The position numbers and the translations under genes are program-made. From an uncultured Eudoraea sp. (GTDB taxonomy: Bacteria; Bacteroidota; Bacteroidia; Flavobacteriales; Flavobacteriaceae): DNA of 64,000 nt. Below are positions 18,090-27,770 of the stretch, one piece after another (position 1 is the first letter of the stretch; each line of letters starts with the position of its first letter). The stretch spans positions 372,001 to 436,000 of the forward strand of contig NZ_CANLGX010000004.1 in the NCBI RefSeq assembly GCF_947490415.1, read 5' to 3'. The notes beneath the pieces were generated by a model. That model did no database searches and was not told the DNA's origin. It was given only the letters and a program-made list of their open reading frames with translations.

Positions 18090-19448
18090 ATGTCCGAATC
18101 ATTAGATCCCTATTTACTATCCCAAGATAAAATAAAACATCCTCCTTCCACTTTCAGGGAACGTCTCAAATTTCTTGGACCCAGCTTTATACTTTCTGCT
18201 TCCATAGTAGGTTCTGGAGAATTAATAGCTACAACAACTCTTGGGGCAGAAGCCGGATTTATTACATTTTGGGTGATTATTGTTAGCTGTTTAGTGAAAG
18301 TAGCGGTCCAATTAGAATTTGGAAAACATACAATCCTGACTGGGGAAACCGCTATGCAGGCATTTAATAAGCTTCCGGGGCCTGTTTACGGCAAAGCCAG
18401 ATGGACAGTCTGGACGGTATTGGCTGTAATGATCATAAAACTAATGCAAGTTGGAGGTATTGTAGGGGGTGTGGCTATAATATTAAACATAGCCATTCCG
18501 GGAATTGGTGTTCCGGTCTTTTGTTTTGGAATTGCAATAATCGTTGCATTGATGATTTACAGGGGGTATTATTCTTTTATTGAAAAATTTTCCCTAAGCA
18601 TGATCGGGTTCTTCACAATTTTCACATTTGCTTCCCTTTATTTTCTAAAGTTTACACCCTATCAGATATCTATTGAAAGCATCTGGAGCGGGCTTCAATT
18701 TAATTTGCCGAAAGAAGCCGTAGCGGTTGCCATAGGGGCTTTTGGGATAACAGGTGTTGGTGGAGATGAAATAATACATTACAACTATTGGTGCCTTGAA
18801 AAAGGCTACGCGGCGTTTACAGGTAAGAATGACAATTCTGAAGAATGGAAGTCAAGGGCCGAGGGATGGTTAAAAGTTATGAAATTGGATGCGATTATTG
18901 CCATGTGTATATATACATCTGTGACTGCCGCTTTCTATTTACTTGGAGCGGCTGTGCTTCATGCTCAGGGTTTTGTGCCTGAAGGATATGCAATGGTAGA
19001 GACGCTGTCTGCCATGTATACTGAATCTTTAGGACCTTATGCAAAATCTGCGTTTCTTATAGGAGCGTTTATCACCTTATTCTCTACCCTTTTCGCTGCT
19101 TTGGCGGCATGGACCAGACAAATTACCGATATATTTGGGCAAATAGGATGGATCAGTTTTTCTAACTTTAAGCAACGCAAAAAAACAATTGCAGTCCTTG
19201 CATGGGTAATCCCTTTATTGTGGGCCTTACTTTTTGTATTCATTAAATTACCTGTTCTTATGGTGTTAACAGGCGGTATTGTTGGTTCATTCCTGCTTTT
19301 TCTGGTAGTTTTTGCAGTAATCCACTTTCGATACTTTAGAACACAACCGCTTTTCAAACACGGATTTTTTTATGATTTTGCGCTATGGATAAGTATATTG
19401 AGTATTCTAGGTGTTGGCATTTTGGGTATTATTAAATTATATAGCTGA
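18090..19448 (+). CDS. Divergent Nramp-like transporter
   Basis: A 452-aa membrane protein with about 11 helices that aligns by eye with the Nramp fold. In canonical Nramp the first helix carries DPGN and the sixth a metal-binding MPH. Here the equivalent positions read SIVGSGELIATTTLG and GITGVGGDEIIHYNYW, so both metal-binding motifs are gone. The cargo may therefore not be a transition metal. Position between a sugar isomerase-like gene and an amidohydrolase suggests metabolite uptake, but that is inference. Helices and length are intact. Confidence 0.82.
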   Translation: MSESLDPYLLSQDKIKHPPSTFRERLKFLGPSFILSASIVGSGELIATTTLGAEAGFITFWVIIVSCLVKVAVQLEFGKHTILTGETAMQAFNKLPGPVYGKARWTVWTVLAVMIIKLMQVGGIVGGVAIILNIAIPGIGVPVFCFGIAIIVALMIYRGYYSFIEKFSLSMIGFFTIFTFASLYFLKFTPYQISIESIWSGLQFNLPKEAVAVAIGAFGITGVGGDEIIHYNYWCLEKGYAAFTGKNDNSEEWKSRAEGWLKVMKLDAIIAMCIYTSVTAAFYLLGAAVLHAQGFVPEGYAMVETLSAMYTESLGPYAKSAFLIGAFITLFSTLFAALAAWTRQITDIFGQIGWISFSNFKQRKKTIAVLAWVIPLLWALLFVFIKLPVLMVLTGGIVGSFLLFLVVFAVIHFRYFRTQPLFKHGFFYDFALWISILSILGVGILGIIKLYS

Positions 19449-19488
19449 AACGCACCGGAAAAAATGAAGCAGTATAATAGCAAACTAA

Positions 19489-21147
19489 ATGTATAGAATG
19501 AAATTGAAACCAATTGTATTAGCCTTACTGGCCCTGGGCTTGTTCATAAGTTGTGAACACCATAAATCTTATGATCTGGTCATCAGAAATGGTATAATTA
19601 TGGACGGATCAGGTGAACCGTCATTTAAAGGAGACATTGCAATTAACGCGGACACCATAGTTGCGGTTGGCGATTTAAAAAATGCCGCCGGCTCAATGGA
19701 AATAGATGCAAGCGGACTCACAGTTGCTCCCGGGTTTATTAACATGTTAAGTTGGGCCAATGTTTCTCTGATTGAGGATGGAAGATCACAAGGGGATATC
19801 AGACAAGGGGTAACCCTTGAAGTTATGGGTGAAGGGCATTCCATGGGCCCGTTAAACGAAGCTATGAAACTGGAAATGAAAGAAACACAACAAAATATCA
19901 ATTACGAAATTAATTGGAGTACCCTTGGAGAATACCTGGAGTATCTCGAAAAAAAAGGTGTATCTACAAATATTGCTTCTTTTGTTGGGAATGGAACCTT
20001 AAGGGAATATGTTATGAATTACGAAACCAGGCCTCCAAACACAGCTGAATTAGAAAAAATGAAAGAGCTGACAAAACAGGCTATGGAAGAAGGTGCAGTA
20101 GGTCTATCAACATCATTAATTTATGTGCCTAGCGGACATGCAAAAACGGAAGAAATTATTGAATTAGCCAAAATTGCTGCAGACTATGGTGGAATGTATG
20201 TTTCCCATATCAGGGATGAAGAAGAAAACCTTTTAGATGCCGTTCAGGAACTAATAACTATTTCTAAGGAGGCCGGTGTACGCTCCGAAATATATCACTT
20301 TAAAGCCTCAGGCACCGCTAACTGGCATTTACTGGACAGTGCAATACAGCTGGTGGATAACGCCCGTAAACAAGGCCTGCCAATAACTACTGATATGTAT
20401 ATGTACAATGCCAGTTCCACAGGTCTAAATATTTTATTGCCGTCATGGGCAAAAGAAGGTGGGCATAGCAAAACAATGGAACTGATATCGCAATCGGCAA
20501 AAAGGAGGCAGATGATTCAGGAAATAAAATTTCATGTACCACCGGAAAAGATTCTTTTAGTTGGGTTCAGAAATAAACAAATGAGGCACCTTATAGGTAA
20601 AACCCTTGACGAAATAGCCAAGGAAAGAAATATTACCGCTGCCGAGGCCGTAGTTGACTTAATACAGGAAGACGATAGCAGAATTCAGGTGGTTTACTTC
20701 TCAATGTCTGAAGAGAATATTAAAAAGAAACTGGCCCTACCCTATATGTCCATCTGTTCTGATGCAGGATCCTATACTACTGAAGGCGTGTTTTTAGAAC
20801 AAAGCACACATCCGAGAGCTTATGGATCCTTTGCACGCTTATTAGGGCATTTTGTGCGTGACGAAAAAGTTATTCCATTGGAGGAAGCTATCTATAAACT
20901 TACTTCTCTTCCTGCTAACAATTTAAAACTAAAGCATCGCGGCGCTCTAAAAGAAGGATATTATGCAGATATTGTAGTTTTTGATGCCAATACAATTAAA
21001 GACAACGCTACTTTTGCCAGGCCACATCAATATGCAACGGGAATGAAACATGTCTTTGTAAATGGAACCCAGGTGCTCAAAGACGGAGAACATACTGGTG
21101 CTTTCCCCGGCAGGGTAGTTCGCGGACCTGGATGGACTGGAAATTAA
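19489..21147 (+). CDS. D-aminoacylase-like amidohydrolase lipoprotein with altered metal site
   Basis: A 552-aa lipoprotein (leader ending LFISC, Cys22) of the amidohydrolase superfamily, closest to N-acyl-D-amino-acid deacylases: VIRNGIIMDGSG at the start, PGFIN at residues 81-85, YVSHIRDE (His240), EIYHFKASG (His270), SICSDAG (Asp425) and YYADIVVFD near the end. The DxHxH motif that normally follows PGFID is missing, replaced by MLSWAN, and the usual Cys ligand region reads EVMGEG. At best one metal site seems possible. Whether it is still a hydrolase is uncertain. Followed 28 bp later by an SMP-30 gene. Confidence 0.82.
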   Translation: MYRMKLKPIVLALLALGLFISCEHHKSYDLVIRNGIIMDGSGEPSFKGDIAINADTIVAVGDLKNAAGSMEIDASGLTVAPGFINMLSWANVSLIEDGRSQGDIRQGVTLEVMGEGHSMGPLNEAMKLEMKETQQNINYEINWSTLGEYLEYLEKKGVSTNIASFVGNGTLREYVMNYETRPPNTAELEKMKELTKQAMEEGAVGLSTSLIYVPSGHAKTEEIIELAKIAADYGGMYVSHIRDEEENLLDAVQELITISKEAGVRSEIYHFKASGTANWHLLDSAIQLVDNARKQGLPITTDMYMYNASSTGLNILLPSWAKEGGHSKTMELISQSAKRRQMIQEIKFHVPPEKILLVGFRNKQMRHLIGKTLDEIAKERNITAAEAVVDLIQEDDSRIQVVYFSMSEENIKKKLALPYMSICSDAGSYTTEGVFLEQSTHPRAYGSFARLLGHFVRDEKVIPLEEAIYKLTSLPANNLKLKHRGALKEGYYADIVVFDANTIKDNATFARPHQYATGMKHVFVNGTQVLKDGEHTGAFPGRVVRGPGWTGN

Positions 21148-21175
21148 CTCTTATTATTCTATTAAAAACAAGAGA

Positions 21176-22063
21176 ATGAAACATTTAAATGCGATCCTGA
21201 TCTTACTTTTAGCTATAGGATGTAAAGCCCAAAAACAAGAACTAGTGGCTGATGAGTCCAACCTCACTCTGGTTGCTGCAGAATACAAATTTACCGAAGG
21301 CCCGGCAGTAGATAAAAATGGTGATATATATTTCACAGACCAGCCAAATAATAGAATAATAAAATGGACCGCCTCAGATAATTCGGTCTCTGTTTATATG
21401 GAAGATGCTGGTAGAGCAAATGGCCTCTATTTTGATCACGATGGTAGTCTTTTGGCCTGCGCCGATGAAAAATTTGAACTTTGGAGAATAGATAAGGCTA
21501 AAAAGCCAACAGTGCTGGTAGACGAATTTCAAGGACAAAAACTCAATGGCCCCAATGACCTTTGGGTGGATGCAAAGGGAGGTATTTATTTTACAGATCC
21601 TTATTACCAAAGACCGTATTGGGAACGTAAGGAAAAAGAAATTGAAAAAGAACGTGTTTATTATTTGACCCCGGACATGAATGAGTTACGCATTGTAGCC
21701 GATGACTTGGTACAACCCAATGGAATAATAGGAACTCCGGATGGTAAAATGATTTATATCGCAGATATAGGCGATAAAAAAACATATAGTTTTACTATTT
21801 CGGAAAATGGTGATCTAAGTAATAAGACACTCTTCACGGAAATGGGTTCAGACGGGATGACAATAGACAACCAGGGTAATGTTTATTTGACCGGTAATGG
21901 CGTAACAGTATTTAATAAAAAAGGGGAAGAAATACTTCAAATTCCGGTACCCCAAAAATGGACAGCCAATGTTACATTTGGTGGGCACAGTCAAAATATA
22001 CTTTTTATTACCGCAATGAATTCAGTTTATACCCTGGAAATGAATGTGAACGGGGTGCGCTGA
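21176..22063 (+). CDS. SMP-30/gluconolactonase-family lipoprotein
   Basis: A 295-aa six-bladed propeller with a lipobox leader (LLLAIGC). Metal-ligand motifs are in order: EGPAVDKNGDIYFTD, LNGPNDLWVDAKGGIYFTD, PNGIIGTPDGKMIYIAD and SDGMTIDNQGNVYLT. Family enzymes hydrolyse sugar lactones with a divalent metal. It would act in the periplasm on lactones made by the nearby sugar dehydrogenases. Short distance to the amidohydrolase suggests an operon. Confidence 0.92.
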   Translation: MKHLNAILILLLAIGCKAQKQELVADESNLTLVAAEYKFTEGPAVDKNGDIYFTDQPNNRIIKWTASDNSVSVYMEDAGRANGLYFDHDGSLLACADEKFELWRIDKAKKPTVLVDEFQGQKLNGPNDLWVDAKGGIYFTDPYYQRPYWERKEKEIEKERVYYLTPDMNELRIVADDLVQPNGIIGTPDGKMIYIADIGDKKTYSFTISENGDLSNKTLFTEMGSDGMTIDNQGNVYLTGNGVTVFNKKGEEILQIPVPQKWTANVTFGGHSQNILFITAMNSVYTLEMNVNGVR

Positions 22064-22147
22064 TAATTTATTACTGTAATTATTATAAAAGTTAGCCTTT
22101 GAAAATCAATGTAAACTGAATATTGCAGATTCTTAAAAAGAGATTTC

Positions 22148-22885
22148 GTGAAAAAATTTCTTATTCTACAAATGCGACCAGAAAACGAAACTTCAGATAG
22201 TGAGTTTGAGGCTATTTTGAGGGTCGGAGGTTTAACAGCGGATGAGGTGCATCGGGTAAGGGTAGAACAAAATAGCATACCCGATATTAATCTTCATAAC
22301 TACTCTGCCATAATTGCCGGGGGCAGCCCGTTTGATGTGAGCATCCCGGAAGCAAAAAAAAGTGTCGTCCAAAGACGGGTTGAATTATTTTTTACTGCTC
22401 TTTTTGACAAGCTGATTCCTCAGGATTTCCCATTTCTTGGTGCCTGTTCAGGAAATGGACTTTTGGGCAGATATTGCGGCGCAACAATATCTAACAAATT
22501 TTCTGAACCCATAGGAAGTGTTGATGTATGGATAACAGACGAAGGCACCAAAGATCCACTTTTAAAAGGCCTGCCAAAGAATTTTACCTCAATGGTAGGC
22601 CATAAAGAAGCATGCGATACAATTCCTTCTGGTGCTGTTCTCCTGGTATCTTCAGCTTCCTGTCCGGTCCAGATGTTTCGAATAAAAAAAAATATATATG
22701 CCACTCAATTTCACCCGGAAGCCGATGCCGATGAATTTATTTTGCGTGTCAAAATTTATAAACATGCCGGTTATTTCCTGCCTGAAGAAGCTGAAGATCT
22801 GATCAGGAAAATTCGACAAATAAATACCCCGGTACCGAAAGAAATACTGAATCGCTTTATAGACAAATACAAATCCTATAAATAA
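22148..22885 (+). CDS. Class I glutamine amidotransferase-like protein
   Basis: A 245-aa stand-alone GATase1 domain. The nucleophile elbow is FLGACSGNGLLG (the usual Gly-x-Cys-x-Gly-x-Gln with Asn-Gly for Gln) and the His-Glu pair is QFHPEAD. It starts at GTG 22148, which gives the first strand KKFLILQMRPE; an ATG nine codons later would cut that strand. Such proteins resemble GMP-synthase-type amidotransferases of catabolic loci. No synthetase partner is adjacent, so substrate is unknown. Confidence 0.85.
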   Translation: MKKFLILQMRPENETSDSEFEAILRVGGLTADEVHRVRVEQNSIPDINLHNYSAIIAGGSPFDVSIPEAKKSVVQRRVELFFTALFDKLIPQDFPFLGACSGNGLLGRYCGATISNKFSEPIGSVDVWITDEGTKDPLLKGLPKNFTSMVGHKEACDTIPSGAVLLVSSASCPVQMFRIKKNIYATQFHPEADADEFILRVKIYKHAGYFLPEEAEDLIRKIRQINTPVPKEILNRFIDKYKSYK

Positions 22886-22951
22886 AATTAGTTCAGTACC
22901 TATTTCTTAGATTTTTTTAAGTAATTTAATCCTGCACTATTACAAGCTGGC

Positions 22952-23413
22952 ATGGCTTCTCAATCTTTAAATATTAACAATAAGACGTATGTTGTAGATC
23001 TTAATGAGGATACTTCATTGCTGTGGGTATTAAGGGAACATCTTGGACTAACGGGAACAAAATACGGCTGTGGCATCGCCTTATGTGGATCTTGCACCGT
23101 GCATGTTGACGGCCAGCCAATGAGATCATGTGCACTTCCAATTAGTGGTTTAAACAAAAATCAAAAAATTATTACAATAGAAGGCTTGTCAGATGATGGT
23201 AGTCATCCGGTTCAGAAAGCCTGGATAGAGGCTCAAGCCCCGCAATGCGGCTATTGCCAATCAGGTCAGATAATGCAGGCTGTGGCCCTGCTTGCGGAAA
23301 ATCCCAATCCAACAAAGGAAGAGATAAAAGCTTATATGAATGGAAATTTATGTCGTTGTGGCACATATTTGCGCATTGTAAAAGCTATTGAAATAGCAGC
23401 AAAAAAACATTAG
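22952..23413 (+). CDS. iorA: [2Fe-2S] subunit of a molybdenum hydroxylase (isoquinoline 1-oxidoreductase alpha type)
   Basis: A 153-aa ferredoxin-like electron-transfer subunit. The plant-type cluster is bound by [15 protein letters not shown] plus a later Cys, and the second cluster by CGYCQSGQ and LCRCGTY. This two-cluster layout is that of xanthine-dehydrogenase-family small subunits. The large catalytic subunit follows after 45 bp; no FAD subunit is present, as in IorAB systems that pass electrons to a cytochrome or the respiratory chain. Substrate not predictable. Confidence 0.93.
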   Translation: MASQSLNINNKTYVVDLNEDTSLLWVLREHLGLTGTKYGCGIALCGSCTVHVDGQPMRSCALPISGLNKNQKIITIEGLSDDGSHPVQKAWIEAQAPQCGYCQSGQIMQAVALLAENPNPTKEEIKAYMNGNLCRCGTYLRIVKAIEIAAKKH

Positions 23414-23458
23414 TAAATACTTAAATCGTTTTCAAGCTATAAATTTTTTACGGAACTA

Positions 23459-25627
23459 ATGAGTAAAGCAGTAAGTAGAAGAGAATTTCTTAAAACCTCA
23501 GGTGAGGTTGCCTTATTTATTGGTGTTTCCGGTCTCCTGCCTCAAATAATTTCCTGTAAAAACAACAAGGAGGTACAAAAACTTTTAAAAAAACATCAGC
23601 TAACAGCTTGGGTGAAATTAGCTGAAGACGGCCAGATTACTATATATAATCCTGCAGCTGAAATGGGCCAGGGATCCATGACCTCATTACCTGCAATCTT
23701 TGCAGAAGAAATGGATGCAGATTGGTCTAAGATCTCTGTAGAGTTCTCGCCACAGGAATCCCATATATACGGATCGGATAAATGGAGCCCAAATAATAAG
23801 GTAATGCTTTCAGCCGGTAGTATGATAACCTATGGTTACTACTCCATAATGAGGCAGGCCGGTGCTCAGGCCCGTTATATTTTAATGCATAGTGCCGCCG
23901 AGCATTGGAAAGTACCTATGGAGGAGCTTAGCACTTCCAATGGTGAAGTAATTAACGGGCGGGATAACAAAAGGATGGGGTATGGTAATTTGATTCCCTT
24001 TCTGAGTATGCCCGAAAAGCTACCCGAATTCTCGGAATCAGAGTTCAAAGATCCTAAAAACTATCGGTTTATAGGGATAGACCGGCCACGCGTAGATATT
24101 CCCGATAAGGTAAAGGGAACCACCCAGTTTGCCATTGATATTCAATTACCTGAAATGCTCTATGGGGTACTGGAGCGCGGTAATCTCCATGGAGCACGAC
24201 CAACCCTGAATAATGAATCTGAAATCCTGGCCTTAAGAGGAGTGCTGAAAATAGTACCCTTTGATTATGCCATTGGCATAATTTCAGAAACTTTAGATCA
24301 GGCTCTTGCTGCCAAAAAACGGCTTAATATTACCTGGAGTGAATCTTCTGCAAGCGGTTTCAATTCTCAGGAGTGTTATAAAAAATATGAAAAAATAGCC
24401 TCAGGGAAATCAGCAGGTAAAGTGATTACAAATGAAGGAGATATTAATAGCGCCATTAAATCAGCGACAAAAACCTTTAGTGTTGATTTTAAAAATGATT
24501 ATGTCTATCACGCCCAAATGGAACCTCTAAATGCCATAGTGCAGGTTGGGACAGATGGAAACTCAGCTGAGGTTTGGGTTGGAAGTCAGCAAGGATTCGA
24601 TTCTAAACTGGGAGTGCCCAAGTACCTAGGGATTCCGGCAGAAAATGTGAAAATTAATCTGCAATATTTGGGAGGTGGCTTTGGCAGAAGGAGTATGACA
24701 GATTTTGTTTTGGAAGGAACCGGTTTAGCCAGAGAGGTTGCTCCCAGACCGGTAAAATTAATTTGGACACGCGAAGATGACCTTAGTTATGGTGCCTATA
24801 GGCCTTTAACTCTGCAACGATTAAAAGCCTCTGCAGATGCAAACGGGAATATAACCGGTTTATCTCATTGTGTGGTTGGAGATGGTGGTAATTTGGTTGC
24901 CAGCGGTATTCGAATTGATTATTATGATATTCCCCATAAATATGCGGAATGGCGGGAAGTTTCTGAAGGTATAAGGCTAAAGCACTGGCGTTCGGTGGGC
25001 CACGGCCCCAACAAATTTGCGATAGAGTGCATGGTCGATGAAATAGCTGCTTATTTCAAGAAAGATCCTGCCGATTTTAGAAGGATTTTATTGAGTAAAT
25101 CACCAAGGGGCCTTGCAACATTAGAGAAGGCTATAGCTATGTCTGATTGGTATTCAGCTATTGCTGATAAACGTGCCAAAGGGATTGCTTTTTTAGAGCG
25201 AAGCGGTACATTAAGCACAGGTGTTTGTGAAATTTCCGTGGATAGAAAAACCGGTAAAATAAAGGTACACCATTTTTGGACTGCAAGTGATGCGGGAATA
25301 GTAATACAGCCGGATAATGTTAGGGCACAAATGGAAGGTGGCATACTAATGGGTATTAGCAGTGTACTTAAAGAACAGCTGACCGTAGTTAACGGACAAG
25401 TACAACAGTCCAATTTCAATGATTATGAAATATTGAGAATGTCAGAAATTCCTGAAAGCGTAGAAACTGAAATGATTGAATCTCGTGAAACACCCCGGGG
25501 AGTGGGTGAATCTGGCACACCTTTAGTTGCCTGTGCCATTGCCAACGCCTTCCTTAAATTAACCGGTAAACACCTCAGGCATTTACCTTTTACTCCGGAA
25601 AGAGTGTTGAAGGCCTTAAATACCTGA
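23459..25627 (+). CDS. iorB: Molybdopterin-binding subunit of a molybdenum hydroxylase (IorB type), Tat exported
   Basis: A 722-aa aldehyde oxidase/xanthine dehydrogenase-family catalytic subunit. It starts with a twin-arginine signal (VSRREFLKTSGEVALFIG), and the small subunit lacks one, so the pair is probably exported together. Motifs include AEMGQGSMTSLPAI, QYLGGGFGRRSM for the cofactor and RGVGESGTPLVACAIANA with the catalytic Glu. It should hydroxylate N-heterocycles or oxidise aldehydes in the periplasm. Directly downstream of iorA. Confidence 0.93.
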   Translation: MSKAVSRREFLKTSGEVALFIGVSGLLPQIISCKNNKEVQKLLKKHQLTAWVKLAEDGQITIYNPAAEMGQGSMTSLPAIFAEEMDADWSKISVEFSPQESHIYGSDKWSPNNKVMLSAGSMITYGYYSIMRQAGAQARYILMHSAAEHWKVPMEELSTSNGEVINGRDNKRMGYGNLIPFLSMPEKLPEFSESEFKDPKNYRFIGIDRPRVDIPDKVKGTTQFAIDIQLPEMLYGVLERGNLHGARPTLNNESEILALRGVLKIVPFDYAIGIISETLDQALAAKKRLNITWSESSASGFNSQECYKKYEKIASGKSAGKVITNEGDINSAIKSATKTFSVDFKNDYVYHAQMEPLNAIVQVGTDGNSAEVWVGSQQGFDSKLGVPKYLGIPAENVKINLQYLGGGFGRRSMTDFVLEGTGLAREVAPRPVKLIWTREDDLSYGAYRPLTLQRLKASADANGNITGLSHCVVGDGGNLVASGIRIDYYDIPHKYAEWREVSEGIRLKHWRSVGHGPNKFAIECMVDEIAAYFKKDPADFRRILLSKSPRGLATLEKAIAMSDWYSAIADKRAKGIAFLERSGTLSTGVCEISVDRKTGKIKVHHFWTASDAGIVIQPDNVRAQMEGGILMGISSVLKEQLTVVNGQVQQSNFNDYEILRMSEIPESVETEMIESRETPRGVGESGTPLVACAIANAFLKLTGKHLRHLPFTPERVLKALNT

Positions 25628-25787
25628 TTCTTATTAGGTTGTATATCTATTTAAAATAACAGTTAACCCACCATTTTTATTACCTTTAATATTAAGTTCC
25701 ATAAGATTTTTAAAGGAGTTTTTAAATACAATAAATAATAGTATTTCAAATTGGTAATTATAAATAATTCCTAATAAGGTAGCCATA

Positions 25788-26165
25788 ATGAAGAGAAGAA
25801 AGTTCCTGTTATTGTCGCTTCTTGGTTTATTTATAAGCTTAGTTGCCTATTGGTATTATAAATTTAAATCTGCAGCAATTGGAGATCTGATGTACCCTTC
25901 AGACCTTACAGAAATATGCGATCGAGAAACTTTAATTACTATTGGAAAGGCGTATCGGAAGTTAACCGATGAGAATAATAAAAAATCTTTGGAAGAATTG
26001 TTGCTCAAAGATGCAGAAGTTCACCGTACCGAAATAAAAACAGGCTTGAAAACTAAAGTGACGGAAGACTTTAACACCGGCAATACGATTCTTATTGATG
26101 GCTGGTTACTTTCTATAACTGAAGCCAGACAATGTGCCCTTTTATCAATCTCCGAAGCAAATTAG
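25788..26165 (+). CDS. Small subunit of GMC oxidoreductase, Tat signal
   Basis: A 125-aa protein starting KRRKFLLLSLLGLFISLVAYW, a twin-arginine-like signal, followed by a short helical domain ending GWLLSITEARQCALLSI. The pattern resembles the gluconate 2-dehydrogenase subunit 3 / glucoside 3-dehydrogenase small-subunit family. In those systems the small subunit carries the Tat signal and co-exports the FAD subunit. Its stop lies 5 bp before the preferred start of the GMC gene. The family match is by pattern and context, not by a full profile. Confidence 0.72.
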   Translation: MKRRKFLLLSLLGLFISLVAYWYYKFKSAAIGDLMYPSDLTEICDRETLITIGKAYRKLTDENNKKSLEELLLKDAEVHRTEIKTGLKTKVTEDFNTGNTILIDGWLLSITEARQCALLSISEAN

Positions 26166-26170
26166 AATTT

Positions 26171-27706
26171 ATGCATGTAGACGCCAGAGAACTTGATAAC
26201 AACACCTTAATTGAAGGAGATCTTTGTATTGTTGGTGCCGGGGCAGCAGGTATTAGTATGGCACTGGACTGGAATAAAAGTGGCAAAAAAGTAATCCTTC
26301 TTGAAGGGGGAGGTTTTGAATATGACAGTGAAATTCAGGATCTGTACTCCGGAAACTCAACGGGACAAAGGTATTATCCTTTGCGCTCATGCAGGCTTCA
26401 CTTGTTTGGAGGAACAACAGGTCATTGGGGGGGTATGTGCGCCCCCCTGGATCCCATAGATTTTAAAATAAGAAGTTGGGTGCCAGATAGTGGCTGGCCT
26501 ATTACACTGGACGATCTTGTGCCCTTTTACACTAAAGCGCAAGATTTATTTGAATTAGATGCTTATAATTACGACTTGCAATACTGGCAAGAAAAGTACC
26601 CGGGACTCACCCCTTTTCCTCTGGATAAGAACATTATCTGGTCTAAAATGTGGCAATTCAGCCCCCCTACCCGATTTGGTAAAACATATAAAGAAACTAT
26701 TGTAAAATCTGCTAATATACATCTGTACACCTATGCCAATCTTACGAATATTGTGGCAAACAATGAAGTTAACGGCATACAGGAACTAATAGTAAAAAAT
26801 CATGAGGGAAAAACCCATAAAGTAAGGGCTAAAAATTTTGTCTTGGCATGTGGTGCTATACAAAATGCAAGGATGTTACTGGCATCAAGGGGAGTGGCCA
26901 AAAAAGGCATAGGCAATGACAGGGATCTTGTCGGGCGTTATTTTATGGAACATCTGGAAATTAAGTCAGCCCAATTATGGCTCAAAAACCCATTTTCAAC
27001 CGAGTTGTACACTTTTGATTACGGCACGCGTAAACCAAGGGCAGAATTGGCTTTGACCGAAGGTATTCAAAAAGAAACTGGGATTCTAAACGGTTCTGCT
27101 TCCCTAACACCGCTCGTTTTAGCAAAACAGCAGACGCCACTTATAGATGTCTGGAGCAATGAAGATCCAAGGAAATCCTTCGATAATTTAGTAGCAAATT
27201 TCAGGGAATCCAGAGAGAAAAACCGTGCCTGGAAGGATGATAACGGAAACAGGGCTTTTGAATTATTCACGCGCATGGAGCAGGCCCCGAACCGTAATTC
27301 CAGAATAATGCTCTCCGATGAAAAGGATGCTCTGGGTGTGCCTAGACCCCAACTGCATTGGGAATTAACCGAGCTGGATAAATCCAGTATCAGAAAAATG
27401 TACCACATCCTTGGTGAACAAATGGGTAAGGCAAGCGTTGGAAGAATAAAATTAGCGGAATTCCTATGGGATGAAAACGACAACGCTATGCCAGATCAGT
27501 TAGGTGGAGGTTGGCATCATATGGGTACTACGCGAATGAGCGCAGATCGCAATAAAGGAGTGGTAGATGAAAATTGTAAAGTTCATGGTATTGATAACCT
27601 CTTTATTGCCGGTTCCGGTTGCTTTAGTACGGCCGGCGCTCCAAATCCAACGCTAACACTGGTTGCCCTGTCTTTAAGATTGTCAGATTATTTAAAAGCA
27701 AGCTAA
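26171..27706 (+). CDS. GMC family FAD-dependent oxidoreductase
   Basis: Oxidises sugar or alcohol hydroxyls using FAD. The N-terminus has DLCIVGAGAAGIS for FAD, followed by HLFGGTTGHWGGMC. The C-terminal catalytic pair lies in GGGWHHMGTTRMS (His) and GAPNPTLTLVALSLRLSDYL (Asn). The track start at 26132 overlaps the small-subunit gene; ATG 26171 (MHVDARELDN) gives a non-overlapping 511-aa protein and is preferred. There is no signal peptide, consistent with piggy-back export with the preceding Tat subunit. Relatives include glucoside 3-dehydrogenases and fructose dehydrogenases. Confidence 0.92.
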   Translation: MHVDARELDNNTLIEGDLCIVGAGAAGISMALDWNKSGKKVILLEGGGFEYDSEIQDLYSGNSTGQRYYPLRSCRLHLFGGTTGHWGGMCAPLDPIDFKIRSWVPDSGWPITLDDLVPFYTKAQDLFELDAYNYDLQYWQEKYPGLTPFPLDKNIIWSKMWQFSPPTRFGKTYKETIVKSANIHLYTYANLTNIVANNEVNGIQELIVKNHEGKTHKVRAKNFVLACGAIQNARMLLASRGVAKKGIGNDRDLVGRYFMEHLEIKSAQLWLKNPFSTELYTFDYGTRKPRAELALTEGIQKETGILNGSASLTPLVLAKQQTPLIDVWSNEDPRKSFDNLVANFRESREKNRAWKDDNGNRAFELFTRMEQAPNRNSRIMLSDEKDALGVPRPQLHWELTELDKSSIRKMYHILGEQMGKASVGRIKLAEFLWDENDNAMPDQLGGGWHHMGTTRMSADRNKGVVDENCKVHGIDNLFIAGSGCFSTAGAPNPTLTLVALSLRLSDYLKAS

Positions 27707-27770
27707 AAATTACTATAGGAATTAATAATTGGTTTATCAATATTGTAAATTAGTTTAAAAAGGTTAACCC

